Assembly (NCBI GenBank): GCA_038258425.1
Contig: JBBSPV010000039.1
Coordinates: 1 to 37,407 of the forward strand
Length of the DNA: 37,407 nucleotides
Reading direction: 5' to 3'
From: DATLGB01 sp038258425
Lineage (GTDB): Bacteria; Actinomycetota; Thermoleophilia; Solirubrobacterales; Solirubrobacteraceae
Positions 7,222-16,409 of the stretch are shown piece after piece; the first letter of the stretch is position 1, and the number at the start of each line of letters is the position of its first letter. The position numbers and the translations under genes are program-made. Below the pieces are notes generated by a model. The model made no database searches. It saw nothing but the letters and a program-made list of their open reading frames with translations, and was not told where the DNA came from.

Positions 7222-8238
7222 ATGGGGACTCGTATCAGGGCAAGGCTGCGGACGGGCGGGCACGGCCCGTGGGTTCTGGCGAGCGCGGTGGTGCTCGTGC
7301 TCGGCCTCACCTCGTTGGCCGTCGCGGCCTCCGACGGCGGACCGCTGCTCGGGGCCAGTCGCAACCCGTCGGCGAGCAAGAGCACGACCTTCAAGCGGGA
7401 GACCCAGCTGATCGCCGACAACGGCAGCTACGGCACCCGCCAGTCGAACAAGTCCGACGACGGCGGCGGAGCCATCTACGGCTGCCGCTCCGGCGCCGGC
7501 GGCACGCCGAAGGGCAACGAGCCCTGCCTGCGCGCGAACAACCTGTCCAAGGGCCTGGCGTTCGAGTTCAACGCCACTCGCGGGTCCAAGGGCGGGACGA
7601 TCGACGTCGGCGGGGGTGGCGGCAAGGTCAAGCCGTTCACGACGAACGCGACGGGTGTCGCGACCGGCCTCAACGCCGACCGCGTCGACGGGCTGAGCGC
7701 CGACGAGCTCGTCGCCCGGGCCCGGACCGGCGCCTCGCAGGGCGCCGCCGGGCCGCGCGGACCCGCCGGTCCGGCGGGCCCGGCGGGTCCCGCCGGTGCC
7801 GGCGCCCGAGCCGTGCGCTTCGACGTCGCCGCGACGGCCAACCCGACGCCGACGACGATCCTCGACCTCCCCGGTCTGCGACTCAGGGCGACGTGCACCG
7901 CCAACGGCGGCAACGTCCGCGTGAACCTGTTCGCGAGGGCGCCGGACGCCACGACGCTCCAGAACACCTACTCCATCGACTTCGGTGCCGACCCGGCCAA
8001 TCCGCCGCAACCGGGCGATCCGAACCTCGCGTCCGCGAACGGGCAGATCGTTCTCTCCGCCGGCGTGGAGGCGGACCTCACCGGCCCGGAGACCCAGAAC
8101 GGGACCGGCTACTTCCGGGTCATCTCCACCGCCATCGCGCTCAGCCCGAGCGCCGCGACCACGCTGAACATCCTCGAGCTCGTCAACGCCGACACGGGAC
8201 GCTGCCAGATCGGCGGCACCGCGCTGCCCGCGTCCTGA
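7222..8238 (+). CDS. Exported protein with short collagen-like segment
   Basis: A 338-residue protein with a signal peptide (Arg-rich N-terminus, then a hydrophobic run at about 18-36 ending SLAVAA). An N-terminal domain carries two Cys (YGCRSG and PCLRANN). It leads to a TGLNADRVDGLSADEL stretch, a linker often seen in exported proteins of Solirubrobacterales, then GPRGPAGPAGPAGPAGAG (about 176-195) and a beta-rich C-terminal domain with Cys pairs (RATCTANG, GRCQIGG). The function is unknown; a secreted or cell-surface trimer is plausible because collagen triplets trimerise. The ATG is chosen because GAGGGGG at 7211-7217 is a good ribosome binding site; longer in-frame starts run antisense through sir. 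It is one of the few genes here with a clear Shine-Dalgarno sequence. Confidence 0.8.
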   Translation: MGTRIRARLRTGGHGPWVLASAVVLVLGLTSLAVAASDGGPLLGASRNPSASKSTTFKRETQLIADNGSYGTRQSNKSDDGGGAIYGCRSGAGGTPKGNEPCLRANNLSKGLAFEFNATRGSKGGTIDVGGGGGKVKPFTTNATGVATGLNADRVDGLSADELVARARTGASQGAAGPRGPAGPAGPAGPAGAGARAVRFDVAATANPTPTTILDLPGLRLRATCTANGGNVRVNLFARAPDATTLQNTYSIDFGADPANPPQPGDPNLASANGQIVLSAGVEADLTGPETQNGTGYFRVISTAIALSPSAATTLNILELVNADTGRCQIGGTALPAS

Positions 8239-8248
8239 CCTCGAGCCG

Positions 8249-8278
8249 GCCGGGCGGCGCGCGCGGGGCGCCGCCCGG

Positions 8279-8279
<1 letters not shown>
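8249..8279. terminator. 12-bp GC hairpin between convergent genes
   Basis: Arms 8249-8260 and 8268-8279 are perfectly complementary over 12 bp with a 7-base loop. The hairpin starts 10 bases after the exported protein's stop and touches the stop of pccB, so it can terminate both convergent transcripts. It has no T-tract. Confidence 0.65.
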
Positions 8280-9844
<1,565 letters not shown>

Positions 9845-9853
9845 GGGCGCGGG

Positions 9854-9859
9854 ATCCTA
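9854..9859 (-). promoter_or_regulatory. Candidate leaderless -10 box for pccB
   Basis: TAGGAT on the minus strand, 9 nt before the ATG. Its first three bases are the TAG stop codon of the SRPBCC-like gene, so stop codon and promoter element coincide. A short GCGCG/CGCGC inverted repeat flanks it. Confidence 0.45.
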
Positions 9860-10279
9860 CGCGCGCGAGAAGGGGCGGTGATGCGCGGTGCCCAGCGCGT
9901 CGAGCGTCGCCCCGAGGACCTCGAGGACCGCCTCGTCGGCGACGACCGGCACGGGCTCGGGCTCGACGGGGGCCGGCGGGCGGCGGCGCAGCAGGCGGTC
10001 CCAGCGCGACGGGGCGGGCGGCTCGATCCGCGCCGCGACGGGGACGGGCTCCGTCGCGGACTCGGCCCGCAGGCGGACGCGGGTGCCGAAGCCGGCCGGC
10101 TCGAGCTCGAGCGTGCCCGTCACGGTGTCCGCCGACCACACGACGAGCCGCTCGGGCTCGGTGTGCTCGATGGCCACGTCACCGAACGGCTGCAGGTGGG
10201 CCTCGAGGGCGGCGGGGTCGGCGATCTCGGCCCACAGCTCGGGACCGGACTTCACGAGGGTGCGGGTGGCTTGGAGCAT
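9857..10279 (-). CDS. SRPBCC-like small protein between mutase and carboxylase genes
   Basis: A 140-residue protein. The opening (LVKSGPELWAEIADPAALEAHLQPFGDV) and the later strand GTLELEPAGFGTRVRLRAES look like an SRPBCC/START-type lipid- or ligand-binding fold, in which a WxxiaDP-type helix precedes a curved sheet. A Pro/Arg-rich linker (about 88-112) precedes a final amphipathic helix. No catalytic residues are recognisable. It lies 63 bases after the methylmalonyl-CoA mutase stop and 12 before pccB, so it is probably co-transcribed and may act in acyl-CoA or lipid handling; that role is inference only. Confidence 0.55.
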   Translation of the reverse strand: MLQATRTLVKSGPELWAEIADPAALEAHLQPFGDVAIEHTEPERLVVWSADTVTGTLELEPAGFGTRVRLRAESATEPVPVAARIEPPAPSRWDRLLRRRPPAPVEPEPVPVVADEAVLEVLGATLDALGTAHHRPFSRA

Positions 10280-10342
10280 GGGCCGGGGTTCCCGGTGCCC
10301 GCTCCGATCCCTGCCGGTGCACGCGCCCGCCCGAGCGACCCC

Positions 10343-11974
10343 TCAGCCGGCCGGCTCGTAGTCCCCGAACACGTCGCGCATCGCCCGGCACACCTCGCCG
10401 AGCGACGCGCGCTCCTTCAACGCGGTCCGGAGCACGGGCAGCAGGTTGTCCGTGCCCTCCGCGGCGGCGCGGACCGCCTCGAGGTTGCGCCGCACGGCGT
10501 CCGCGTCGCGGTCGGCCTTGAACGCCTCGAGCCGCTGGACCTGGGCGCGCTCGGACTCCGGGTCGACGCGCAGGGTCTCCTCGACCTCGACGTCCTCCTC
10601 CTCGTATCGGTTGACGCCGACGACGATGTCCTGGCCCGTGCGGTAGCGCTCGGAGTAGCCCCAGGCCGACTCGTCGATCTCGGCCGTGATGAAGCCGATC
10701 GCCTCGACGGAGCCGCCCTGGGCGTCGACGAGCTCGATCAGGCGCGTCGCGCGGGCCTCGATCTCGTCCGTGAGGCCCTCGACGAAGTACGAGCCGGCGA
10801 ACGGGTCGACGGTGTCGGCGGCGCCGGACTCGAGCCCGACGATCTGCTGGGTGCGCAGGGCGATCCGGGCGGCGCGCTCGGAGGGCAGCGCGAGCGCCTC
10901 GTCGTAGCCGTTGGTGTGCAGCGACTGGGTGCCGCCGCAGACCGCGGAGAACGCCTGCAGGGCGACGCGGACGATGTTGTTGACCGGCTGCTGGGCGGTG
11001 AGGGTGACCCCGCCGGTCTGCGTGTGAAAGCGCAGCATGGTCGACTTCGGGTCCTGCGCCCCGAAGCGCTGCGTCATCAGCCGGGCCCACATGCGCCGGG
11101 CCGCGCGGAACTTCGCGACCTCCTGGAAGACGTTGTTGTGGCCGTTGAAGAAGAAGGCCAGCCGCGGCGCGAAGTCGTCCACGTCGAGGCCGGCGTCGAT
11201 CGCCGCCTGCACGTAGGCGATGCCGTTGGCGAGCGTGAAGGCGACCTCCTGCACGGCGGAGGCGCCCTTCTCACGGAAGTGGTACCCCGAGATGGACACC
11301 GTGTTCCAGCGCGGGATGTGCTCGGCGCAGTAGGCGAACAGGTCCGTGGTCAGCCGCATGGACGGCTTGGGCGGGTAGATGTAGTTGCCGCGGGCGATGT
11401 ACTCCTTGAGGATGTCGTTCTGCGTCGTCCCGCGCAGCTGGTCGGCCGGCACGCCCTGCTCCTCCGCGACGAGCTCGTAGAGCAGCAGCAGGCAGGCGGC
11501 CGGGGCGTTGATCGTCATGGACGTCGACACCTCGTCCAGCGGGATCCCGTCGAAGGCCGTGCGCATGTCGTCGATCGAGTCGATGGCGACGCCCGTGCGC
11601 CCGACCTCGCCGAGGCAGCGCGGGTCGTCGGAGTCCAGGCCGAGCTGGGTCGGCAGGTCGAAGGCCATCGAGAGGCCGGTGGACCCGTGCTCGAGCAGGT
11701 ACTTGTAGCGCTCGTTGGACTCCTTGGCCGACGCGTAGCCCGCGTACTGGCGCATGGTCCACAGGCGCTTGCGGTACATCTCGGCGTGCACGCCGCGCGT
11801 GTACGGGAACTCACCGGGCGCCCCGAGCCGCTCGGGCAGCCCGTCGGCCACGTCCTCGGGCCCGTAGCGGGCCCGGACCTCGATCCCCGAGTCGGTGAAG
11901 ACGCGGTCGTCGTCCGGGCCGACGACGGGGGCGACGGACAGGTCGACGCCCTCCTGCTGCTCGTCCGTGGCCAT
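10343..11974 (-). CDS. mcmA1: Methylmalonyl-CoA mutase large subunit, catalytic domain only
   Basis: A 543-residue TIM-barrel acyl-CoA mutase. Tyr77 in TMRQYAGY and Arg195 in NDILKEYIAR match Tyr89 and Arg207 of Propionibacterium methylmalonyl-CoA mutase; isobutyryl-CoA mutases have Phe and Gln there. It should therefore rearrange (R)-methylmalonyl-CoA to succinyl-CoA. The chain ends after the barrel (MRDVFGDYEPAG) and lacks the C-terminal cobalamin-binding domain with its DxHxxG motif. The enzyme must therefore be the two-subunit kind that recruits a separate B12-binding small subunit, not present here. The gene heads the cluster mutase, SRPBCC-like protein, pccB. TAGCCT lies 6 nt before the ATG. 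Confidence 0.92.
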   Translation of the reverse strand: MATDEQQEGVDLSVAPVVGPDDDRVFTDSGIEVRARYGPEDVADGLPERLGAPGEFPYTRGVHAEMYRKRLWTMRQYAGYASAKESNERYKYLLEHGSTGLSMAFDLPTQLGLDSDDPRCLGEVGRTGVAIDSIDDMRTAFDGIPLDEVSTSMTINAPAACLLLLYELVAEEQGVPADQLRGTTQNDILKEYIARGNYIYPPKPSMRLTTDLFAYCAEHIPRWNTVSISGYHFREKGASAVQEVAFTLANGIAYVQAAIDAGLDVDDFAPRLAFFFNGHNNVFQEVAKFRAARRMWARLMTQRFGAQDPKSTMLRFHTQTGGVTLTAQQPVNNIVRVALQAFSAVCGGTQSLHTNGYDEALALPSERAARIALRTQQIVGLESGAADTVDPFAGSYFVEGLTDEIEARATRLIELVDAQGGSVEAIGFITAEIDESAWGYSERYRTGQDIVVGVNRYEEEDVEVEETLRVDPESERAQVQRLEAFKADRDADAVRRNLEAVRAAAEGTDNLLPVLRTALKERASLGEVCRAMRDVFGDYEPAG

Positions 11975-11980
11975 GCCGGG

Positions 11981-12002
11981 AGGCTACCCAGCGGGGTAGC
12001 TT
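11981..12002. promoter_or_regulatory. Back-to-back leaderless promoters of the mutase gene and selA
   Basis: The minus-strand hexamer TAGCCT (11986-11981) is 6 nt before the mutase ATG, and the plus-strand hexamer TAGCTT (11997-12002) is 9 nt before the selA ATG. The two boxes are 10 bp apart, and with flanking bases form a 7-bp inverted repeat (GCTACCC/GGGTAGC, 11983-12000). The whole intergenic gap is 37 bases. Confidence 0.6.
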
Positions 12003-12011
12003 GGGGGCGCG

Positions 12012-13337
12012 ATGCTTCGCTCGCTGCCCTCCGTCGACGCGCTGGCCGCGCGGCTCGACGCCCCGCACGCCCTGGCCGTCGCGGCCGCCCGGAGCACGAT
12101 CGAACGGCGCCGGGACGAGTTGCGCGCCGGCGCGACGGGCGAGGCCGACCTCGAGGCCCGGGCGCGCGCGGAGCTGCACCGGGGCCGGCAGCCGTCCCTG
12201 CGGCGGGTGCTCAACGCGACGGGCGTCCTGCTGCACACCAACCTCGGGCGGGCGCCGCTTCCGGCGGCCGCCCGCGAGGCGGTCGCGCGCGCCGCCGAGG
12301 GCTACTCGAACCTCGAGCTCGACCTCGCGAGCGGCGAGCGCGGCTCGCGCCACGACCACGTCGCCGGGCTGTTGTGCGAGCTCACGGGCGCCGAGGCGGC
12401 GATGGCGGTCAACAACGGCGCCGGGGCGACCCTGCTCGCCGCGGCGGCGCTCACCGGCCCGGGCCACGAGGAGCTCGTCGTCTCCCGCGGCCAGCTCGTG
12501 GAGATCGGCGGCGGCTTCCGCATCCCGGAGGTCGTGGCCCAGGCGGGCGGGCGGCTCGTGGAGGTCGGCACGACGAACCGGACGCGGCTCGCCGACTACG
12601 CCGGGGCGCTCGGCGAGCGCACGGGCGCGATCCTGCGCGTGCACCCGTCGAACTTCCGCCAGCTCGGCTTCGTCGAGGACGTCGGGATCGAGGCCCTGTG
12701 CACGCTCGGGGTCCCCGTGGTCGACGACGTCGGCTCGGGCGCCCTGGCCGACGGGCTCGCCGTGCTCGCGGAGGAGCCGGACGTGCGCCGCTCCGTGGCC
12801 GCCGGCGCGGCGCTCGCGTGCTTCTCCGGCGACAAGCTGCTCGGCGGCCCGCAGGCCGGGCTGCTCGTCGGGACGGGCGACGCCGTCGCGCGCGCCCGCC
12901 GCCATCCGCTCGCCCGCGCGCTGCGCGCCGACAAGCTCACCCTCGCGGCGCTCGAGGCGACCCTGCGGCTCTACCGGGACCCCGGCCGGGCCCGGGCCGA
13001 GGTTCCGGTGCTCGCCATGCTCGCCGCCCCCGACGCCGAGCTCGTGGCCCGCGCCGAGCGGATGGTCGCCCTCGCCGGGCCGCCCGCGCGGGTCGTGCGC
13101 GCCGTCGGGCGCGTCGGCGGGGGCGCGCTGCCGCTGGCCGAGCTCGAGGGCCCGGCCGTGGCCGTCACCGTGGCGCGGCCGGACCGGCTGGCGGCGGCGC
13201 TGCGCGGCGGCGAGCCGCCGGTGCTCGCGCGCATCGAGGCCGGGGACCTGCTGCTGGACCCCCGGACGCTGACCGACGCCGAGGCCGAGCTCGCGGCCTA
13301 TGCGCTGCGCCGCGGCTGCGAGAGGCCTGACTCGTAG
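12012..13337 (+). CDS. selA: L-seryl-tRNA(Sec) selenium transferase
   Basis: A 441-residue PLP enzyme that converts Ser-tRNA(Sec) to Sec-tRNA(Sec) with selenophosphate. It has the family opening (LPSVDALAARL), the RRVLNATGVLLHTNLGRAPL block at 64-83, and FSGDKLLGGPQAG with the PLP lysine at Lys275. Length is close to the usual 440-470. Together with selB at 18554 it shows that the organism inserts selenocysteine; selD, selC and a selenoprotein gene are not in the window. The last 40 bases overlap the convergent response-regulator gene. The start has no Shine-Dalgarno sequence and fits a leaderless transcript. Confidence 0.94.
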   Translation: MLRSLPSVDALAARLDAPHALAVAAARSTIERRRDELRAGATGEADLEARARAELHRGRQPSLRRVLNATGVLLHTNLGRAPLPAAAREAVARAAEGYSNLELDLASGERGSRHDHVAGLLCELTGAEAAMAVNNGAGATLLAAAALTGPGHEELVVSRGQLVEIGGGFRIPEVVAQAGGRLVEVGTTNRTRLADYAGALGERTGAILRVHPSNFRQLGFVEDVGIEALCTLGVPVVDDVGSGALADGLAVLAEEPDVRRSVAAGAALACFSGDKLLGGPQAGLLVGTGDAVARARRHPLARALRADKLTLAALEATLRLYRDPGRARAEVPVLAMLAAPDAELVARAERMVALAGPPARVVRAVGRVGGGALPLAELEGPAVAVTVARPDRLAAALRGGEPPVLARIEAGDLLLDPRTLTDAEAELAAYALRRGCERPDS

Positions 13338-13966
13338 GCGAGCACCACGACCTGGACGCGGTCGCGCAGCCCGAGCTTCATGAGCACGCGCGCCACGTGG
13401 GTCTTGACCGTCGTCTCGGAGACGATGAGCTCGGCGGCGATCTCGGCGTTGGAGAGCCCGCGCGCGATGAGGCCGAAGACCTCGCGCTCGCGCTCCGTGA
13501 GCTCGTCGTAGCCACTGGGCGGCTCCGGATCCGGCGGGGCCGAGCCGGCGAAGTCCTCGATCAGCCGCTTGGTGATGGCGGGGGCCAGCAGCGCCTCGCC
13601 CTCGGCGACGACGCGGATGCCGGCGGCGAGCTGCTCGGGCGGCACGTCCTTGAGGAGGAAGCCGCTCGCGCCCGCGCGCAGCGCCTCGTAGACGTACTCG
13701 TTGAGGTCGAAGGTCGTGAGCATGAGCACCCGCACCGCGTGGTCCCCCGCCTGCTCGAGCACGCGCCGGGTGGCTTCGATGCCGTCGAGCTCGGGCATCC
13801 GGATGTCCATGAGCACGACGTCGGGCTTCAGCCGCCGCGCCAGCTCGACGGCCTCCGCGCCGTCCGTCGCCTCCGCGATCACGTCGAGGTCGTCCTCGGA
13901 GTCGAGGATCATCTTGAACCCGGCGCGGACGAGCGCCTGGTCGTCGGCGATCAGGATGCGGATCAT
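13298..13966 (-). CDS. NarL/LuxR-family response regulator
   Basis: A 222-residue regulator with an N-terminal receiver domain (acidic pocket Asp8-Asp9, phospho-acceptor Asp54 in LMDIRMPELDG, and Lys at the end of the fifth strand in FLLKDVPPE) and a C-terminal LuxR-type helix-turn-helix (LTEREREVFGLIARGLSNAEIA, ETTVKTHVARVLMKLGLRDR). It is the last gene of a three-gene operon: its ATG overlaps the stop of the second histidine kinase in an ATGA. Its 3' end overlaps selA by 40 bases on the opposite strand. The target genes are unknown; its own operon promoter carries a TTCGG/CCGAA inverted repeat. A longer in-frame start would run antisense through the kinase gene and is rejected. Confidence 0.92.
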   Translation of the reverse strand: MIRILIADDQALVRAGFKMILDSEDDLDVIAEATDGAEAVELARRLKPDVVLMDIRMPELDGIEATRRVLEQAGDHAVRVLMLTTFDLNEYVYEALRAGASGFLLKDVPPEQLAAGIRVVAEGEALLAPAITKRLIEDFAGSAPPDPEPPSGYDELTEREREVFGLIARGLSNAEIAAELIVSETTVKTHVARVLMKLGLRDRVQVVVLAYESGLSQPRRSA

Positions 13967-15132
13967 GCGGCTCCTCGGAAGGGCTGGAGATCGGGGTCGG
14001 GGGCGGAGTCTGATGGGTGCAGCGGCAATCGCACCGCCACCTCGTGCCCACCGCCGTCGAGCTGGCCCGAGCGGACCAGGCCGCCATGAGCGGCGACGCG
14101 CTCTCGGACGCCGACGAGCGCCGGGCCGGCGCCCGCGGCCATCGGCACCTCCGGGCGGTCGTCGCGCACGTCGATCTCGAGCGCGTCCGGGCTCCATCCG
14201 AGGATGACCGTGGTCCGGGCGCCCGGGGCGATGCGCCCGACGTCGTCGAGCACGTCCTGCACGACGCGGTAGGCGGCGAGGCCGAGACCGGCGGGCAGCT
14301 CGCGCGGGCGCCCGTCGACGCGCAGCTGCACCGGCAGACCGGTGGCGCGCAGGCGGTCGATCAGCGCGGGCAGCGCCTCGAGGGTCGGGTTGGGCGCGCG
14401 CTCCGCGGGCTGGTCGGGCCTGCGCAGCACCCCGAGCAGCCGGCGCATCTCCAGCAGCGCCTCCCGGCCGGTGCGTTCGATCTCCGCGGCGGCCTGGCGC
14501 GCGCGCTCCGCGTCGCTGGGCAGCACCCGCCGCCCGCCGCCGGCCTGGACGACCATGAGCGAGAGGGAGTGCGCGACGACGTCATGCAGCTCGTGGGCGA
14601 TGCGGCGGCGCTCCTCCTCCACCGCGCGCCGCCCGGCCGCCGCCCGGCGCTGCTCGAGCCGGTCGTTGGCCCGTGCGAGCTCGGCCACCAGGCGGGAGCG
14701 CCGGTACGTCGTGCGGCCGGCGGCGAAGGCGAGCAGGCCGAGCGCCGGGTAGAAGACGTCGTCCGCCGCGGAGGTCGCCTTCCAGGCCACGTCGGCGACG
14801 ATCATGACCGCGACGTAGGCGATCGGCCACGCCCAGAACCCGCGGCCGGACAACGAGTCGCCCGCGGTGAAGGCGAGCACGAGCAGGGCGATCACCCCGA
14901 CGCCGAACTGCTGCGGCGCGGTGAGCAAGAGCGTCTGGACGAGGTAGAGGCCGAGCAGCCCCCACACGACCGCGACGGGTGCGCGGGCGCGCAGCGCGAC
15001 GAGTCCCCCGGTGGCGGCGATGGCGACGGCGTCGAGGGCGGCGGGACCCTCGAAGCCGGTGCCCGTGAGCGCCTCCGCCACGCCGACCGCGGCGATCAGC
15101 AGCCCGGCGAGCCGGTTCGCGTGGCGCCTCAC
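13963..15132 (-). CDS. DesK-type sensor histidine kinase, second of a tandem pair
   Basis: A 389-residue protein with about five N-terminal membrane segments (residues 8-140), a HisKA_3 dimerisation helix with His183 in RRRIAHELHDVVAHSL, and an HATPase-like C-terminal domain. The ATP site is degenerate: the N-box reads AYRVVQDVLDDVGR with Asp297 where Asn is expected, and the G1 box reads VRDDRPEVP without its glycine. Kinase activity may be weak or depend on the partner kinase. The GTG at 15130-15132 overlaps the upstream kinase stop in a GTGA, which decides the start over a longer Arg-rich version. Downstream, its stop overlaps the response regulator start. Confidence 0.88.
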   Translation of the reverse strand: MRRHANRLAGLLIAAVGVAEALTGTGFEGPAALDAVAIAATGGLVALRARAPVAVVWGLLGLYLVQTLLLTAPQQFGVGVIALLVLAFTAGDSLSGRGFWAWPIAYVAVMIVADVAWKATSAADDVFYPALGLLAFAAGRTTYRRSRLVAELARANDRLEQRRAAAGRRAVEEERRRIAHELHDVVAHSLSLMVVQAGGGRRVLPSDAERARQAAAEIERTGREALLEMRRLLGVLRRPDQPAERAPNPTLEALPALIDRLRATGLPVQLRVDGRPRELPAGLGLAAYRVVQDVLDDVGRIAPGARTTVILGWSPDALEIDVRDDRPEVPMAAGAGPALVGVRERVAAHGGLVRSGQLDGGGHEVAVRLPLHPSDSAPDPDLQPFRGAA

Positions 15133-16298
15133 GCCGGGGTGCCCTCGAGCGGGATGCGCACGCGCACGACGTGGCCGCCCCCTCCGGGCTCGTCGGCCTG
15201 CAGCTCGCCGCCGCACACGCGCACACGCTCCTGCAGGCCGACGAGCTGGCGGTCCGCGCCCGGAGGCCCGTCGTCGGAGACCTCGACGGCCAGGCCGGCC
15301 GGGCCGGGGATCACCGTGACGCGAGCGCTGCCGGCGCCGCCGCGGCCCAGCCCCTCGGTCAGCGCCTCCTCGACGACGCGGTAGGCGGTGAGATCGACGC
15401 CGCGCGGGAGGTCGTCCGGCAGCTCGCCGCGGACCTCCAGCCCGACGCGGAGGCCGGCGGCGCGGTAGCGCTCGACGAGCGCGCGCAGGGCGCCGAGCCC
15501 GGGCTGGGGCTCGAGCGCCTTGGACTCGCCCGCCCCGTGGCGCAGCACCTCGATCGCCGTGCGCAGCTCCGTGAGTGCGTCGCGGCCGGTGTCCTCGATC
15601 GCCTGGAAGGCGCCCGTCGCGCGCGCGGCGTCGCGGTCGGCGAGCCGGCGCGCCACGGCGGCCTGGATCGTCATGGCGCCGAGGGCGTGGGCGACGACGT
15701 CGTGCAGCTCGCCGGCGATGCGGACGCGCTCGGCGGCGACCGCGTCGCCGGCGGCGTCCGCCCGCTCAGCCTCGAGCAGGGCGCCATGGCCCGCGAGCTC
15801 GGTCGCGAGGGCGTTGAGCTCGCGCAGCATCCGGCCGCCGACGATCGGGGCGAGGACGAAGAGCACGAGGCCGGTGAGCACGCCGCCGACAGCGTCCTTG
15901 GGCGCGAGCGAGGCGCCGGCCACGAGCAGCACCTCGAGGGCCGCCAGCAGCGTCAGCGGCAGCGTCGGAAGCCGGACGCCGGCCGCATAGGTGACCATGA
16001 GCCAGCCGACGTAGACCGCGACGAGCTGGCCGACGGTGTCCTCGCCGGCGAGGCCGAGCAGGGCGACGGCGCCCGTCGCGAGCAGGCCGGCGCCCAGCGG
16101 CGCGTGGCGGCGGGCGGCCAGCGCGAGCGCGACGAGGCAGCCGACGCCGAAGGCCGCGAGCCGGTCGGCGACCGGAGCGTCCACCCAGGCGAGCTCGAGC
16201 GCGGTGGCCACCAGCAGCACGGTCGCCAGCGCCATGTCGACGCGGGCGGCGGGCCAGCCCCGCATCCACCGCGCCAGCGCTGTGAGTCGTCTGGCCAC
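15129..16298 (-). CDS. DesK-type sensor histidine kinase, first of a tandem pair
   Basis: A 389-residue membrane kinase, the same length as its downstream neighbour. About five hydrophobic segments span residues 20-155. The HisKA_3 helix carries His199 in ERVRIAGELHDVVAHALG, followed by an HATPase-like domain. The N-box is AYRVVEEALTEGLGR with Glu315 in place of the Mg-ATP-binding Asn, while the G1 box (SDDGPPG) keeps a glycine. The two kinases are probably diverged duplicates that share one response regulator, perhaps as a heterodimer. The start is GTG at 16296-16298, with TAGCGT 12 nt upstream. Confidence 0.88.
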   Translation of the reverse strand: MARRLTALARWMRGWPAARVDMALATVLLVATALELAWVDAPVADRLAAFGVGCLVALALAARRHAPLGAGLLATGAVALLGLAGEDTVGQLVAVYVGWLMVTYAAGVRLPTLPLTLLAALEVLLVAGASLAPKDAVGGVLTGLVLFVLAPIVGGRMLRELNALATELAGHGALLEAERADAAGDAVAAERVRIAGELHDVVAHALGAMTIQAAVARRLADRDAARATGAFQAIEDTGRDALTELRTAIEVLRHGAGESKALEPQPGLGALRALVERYRAAGLRVGLEVRGELPDDLPRGVDLTAYRVVEEALTEGLGRGGAGSARVTVIPGPAGLAVEVSDDGPPGADRQLVGLQERVRVCGGELQADEPGGGGHVVRVRIPLEGTPA

Positions 16299-16356
16299 GG
16301 TGTCAGATCGACGCTAGCCACGGCGCCGGGCGTCGCCCTCGTCCCTTCTGACGATC

Positions 16357-16370
16357 TTCGGTCATCCGAA
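16357..16370. promoter_or_regulatory. Inverted repeat upstream of the kinase operon
   Basis: TTCGG (16357-16361) and CCGAA (16366-16370) flank TCAT, 59 bases before the first kinase start. The position fits a binding site for the operon's own NarL-type regulator; this is inference from position and symmetry only. Confidence 0.3.
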
Positions 16371-16384
16371 AGGAGGACGGTGAG

Positions 16385-16399
16385 GGCGCCTTACGCGCC
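16385..16399 (-). terminator. Weak hairpin after the AraC-type gene
   Basis: GGCGC and GCGCC pair around a 5-base loop, with three further pairs across a small bulge, 11 bases after the regulator's stop. There is no T-tract; it may be a weak terminator separating the regulator from the kinase operon. Confidence 0.3.
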
Positions 16400-16409
16400 G
16401 CCTCCAGGC

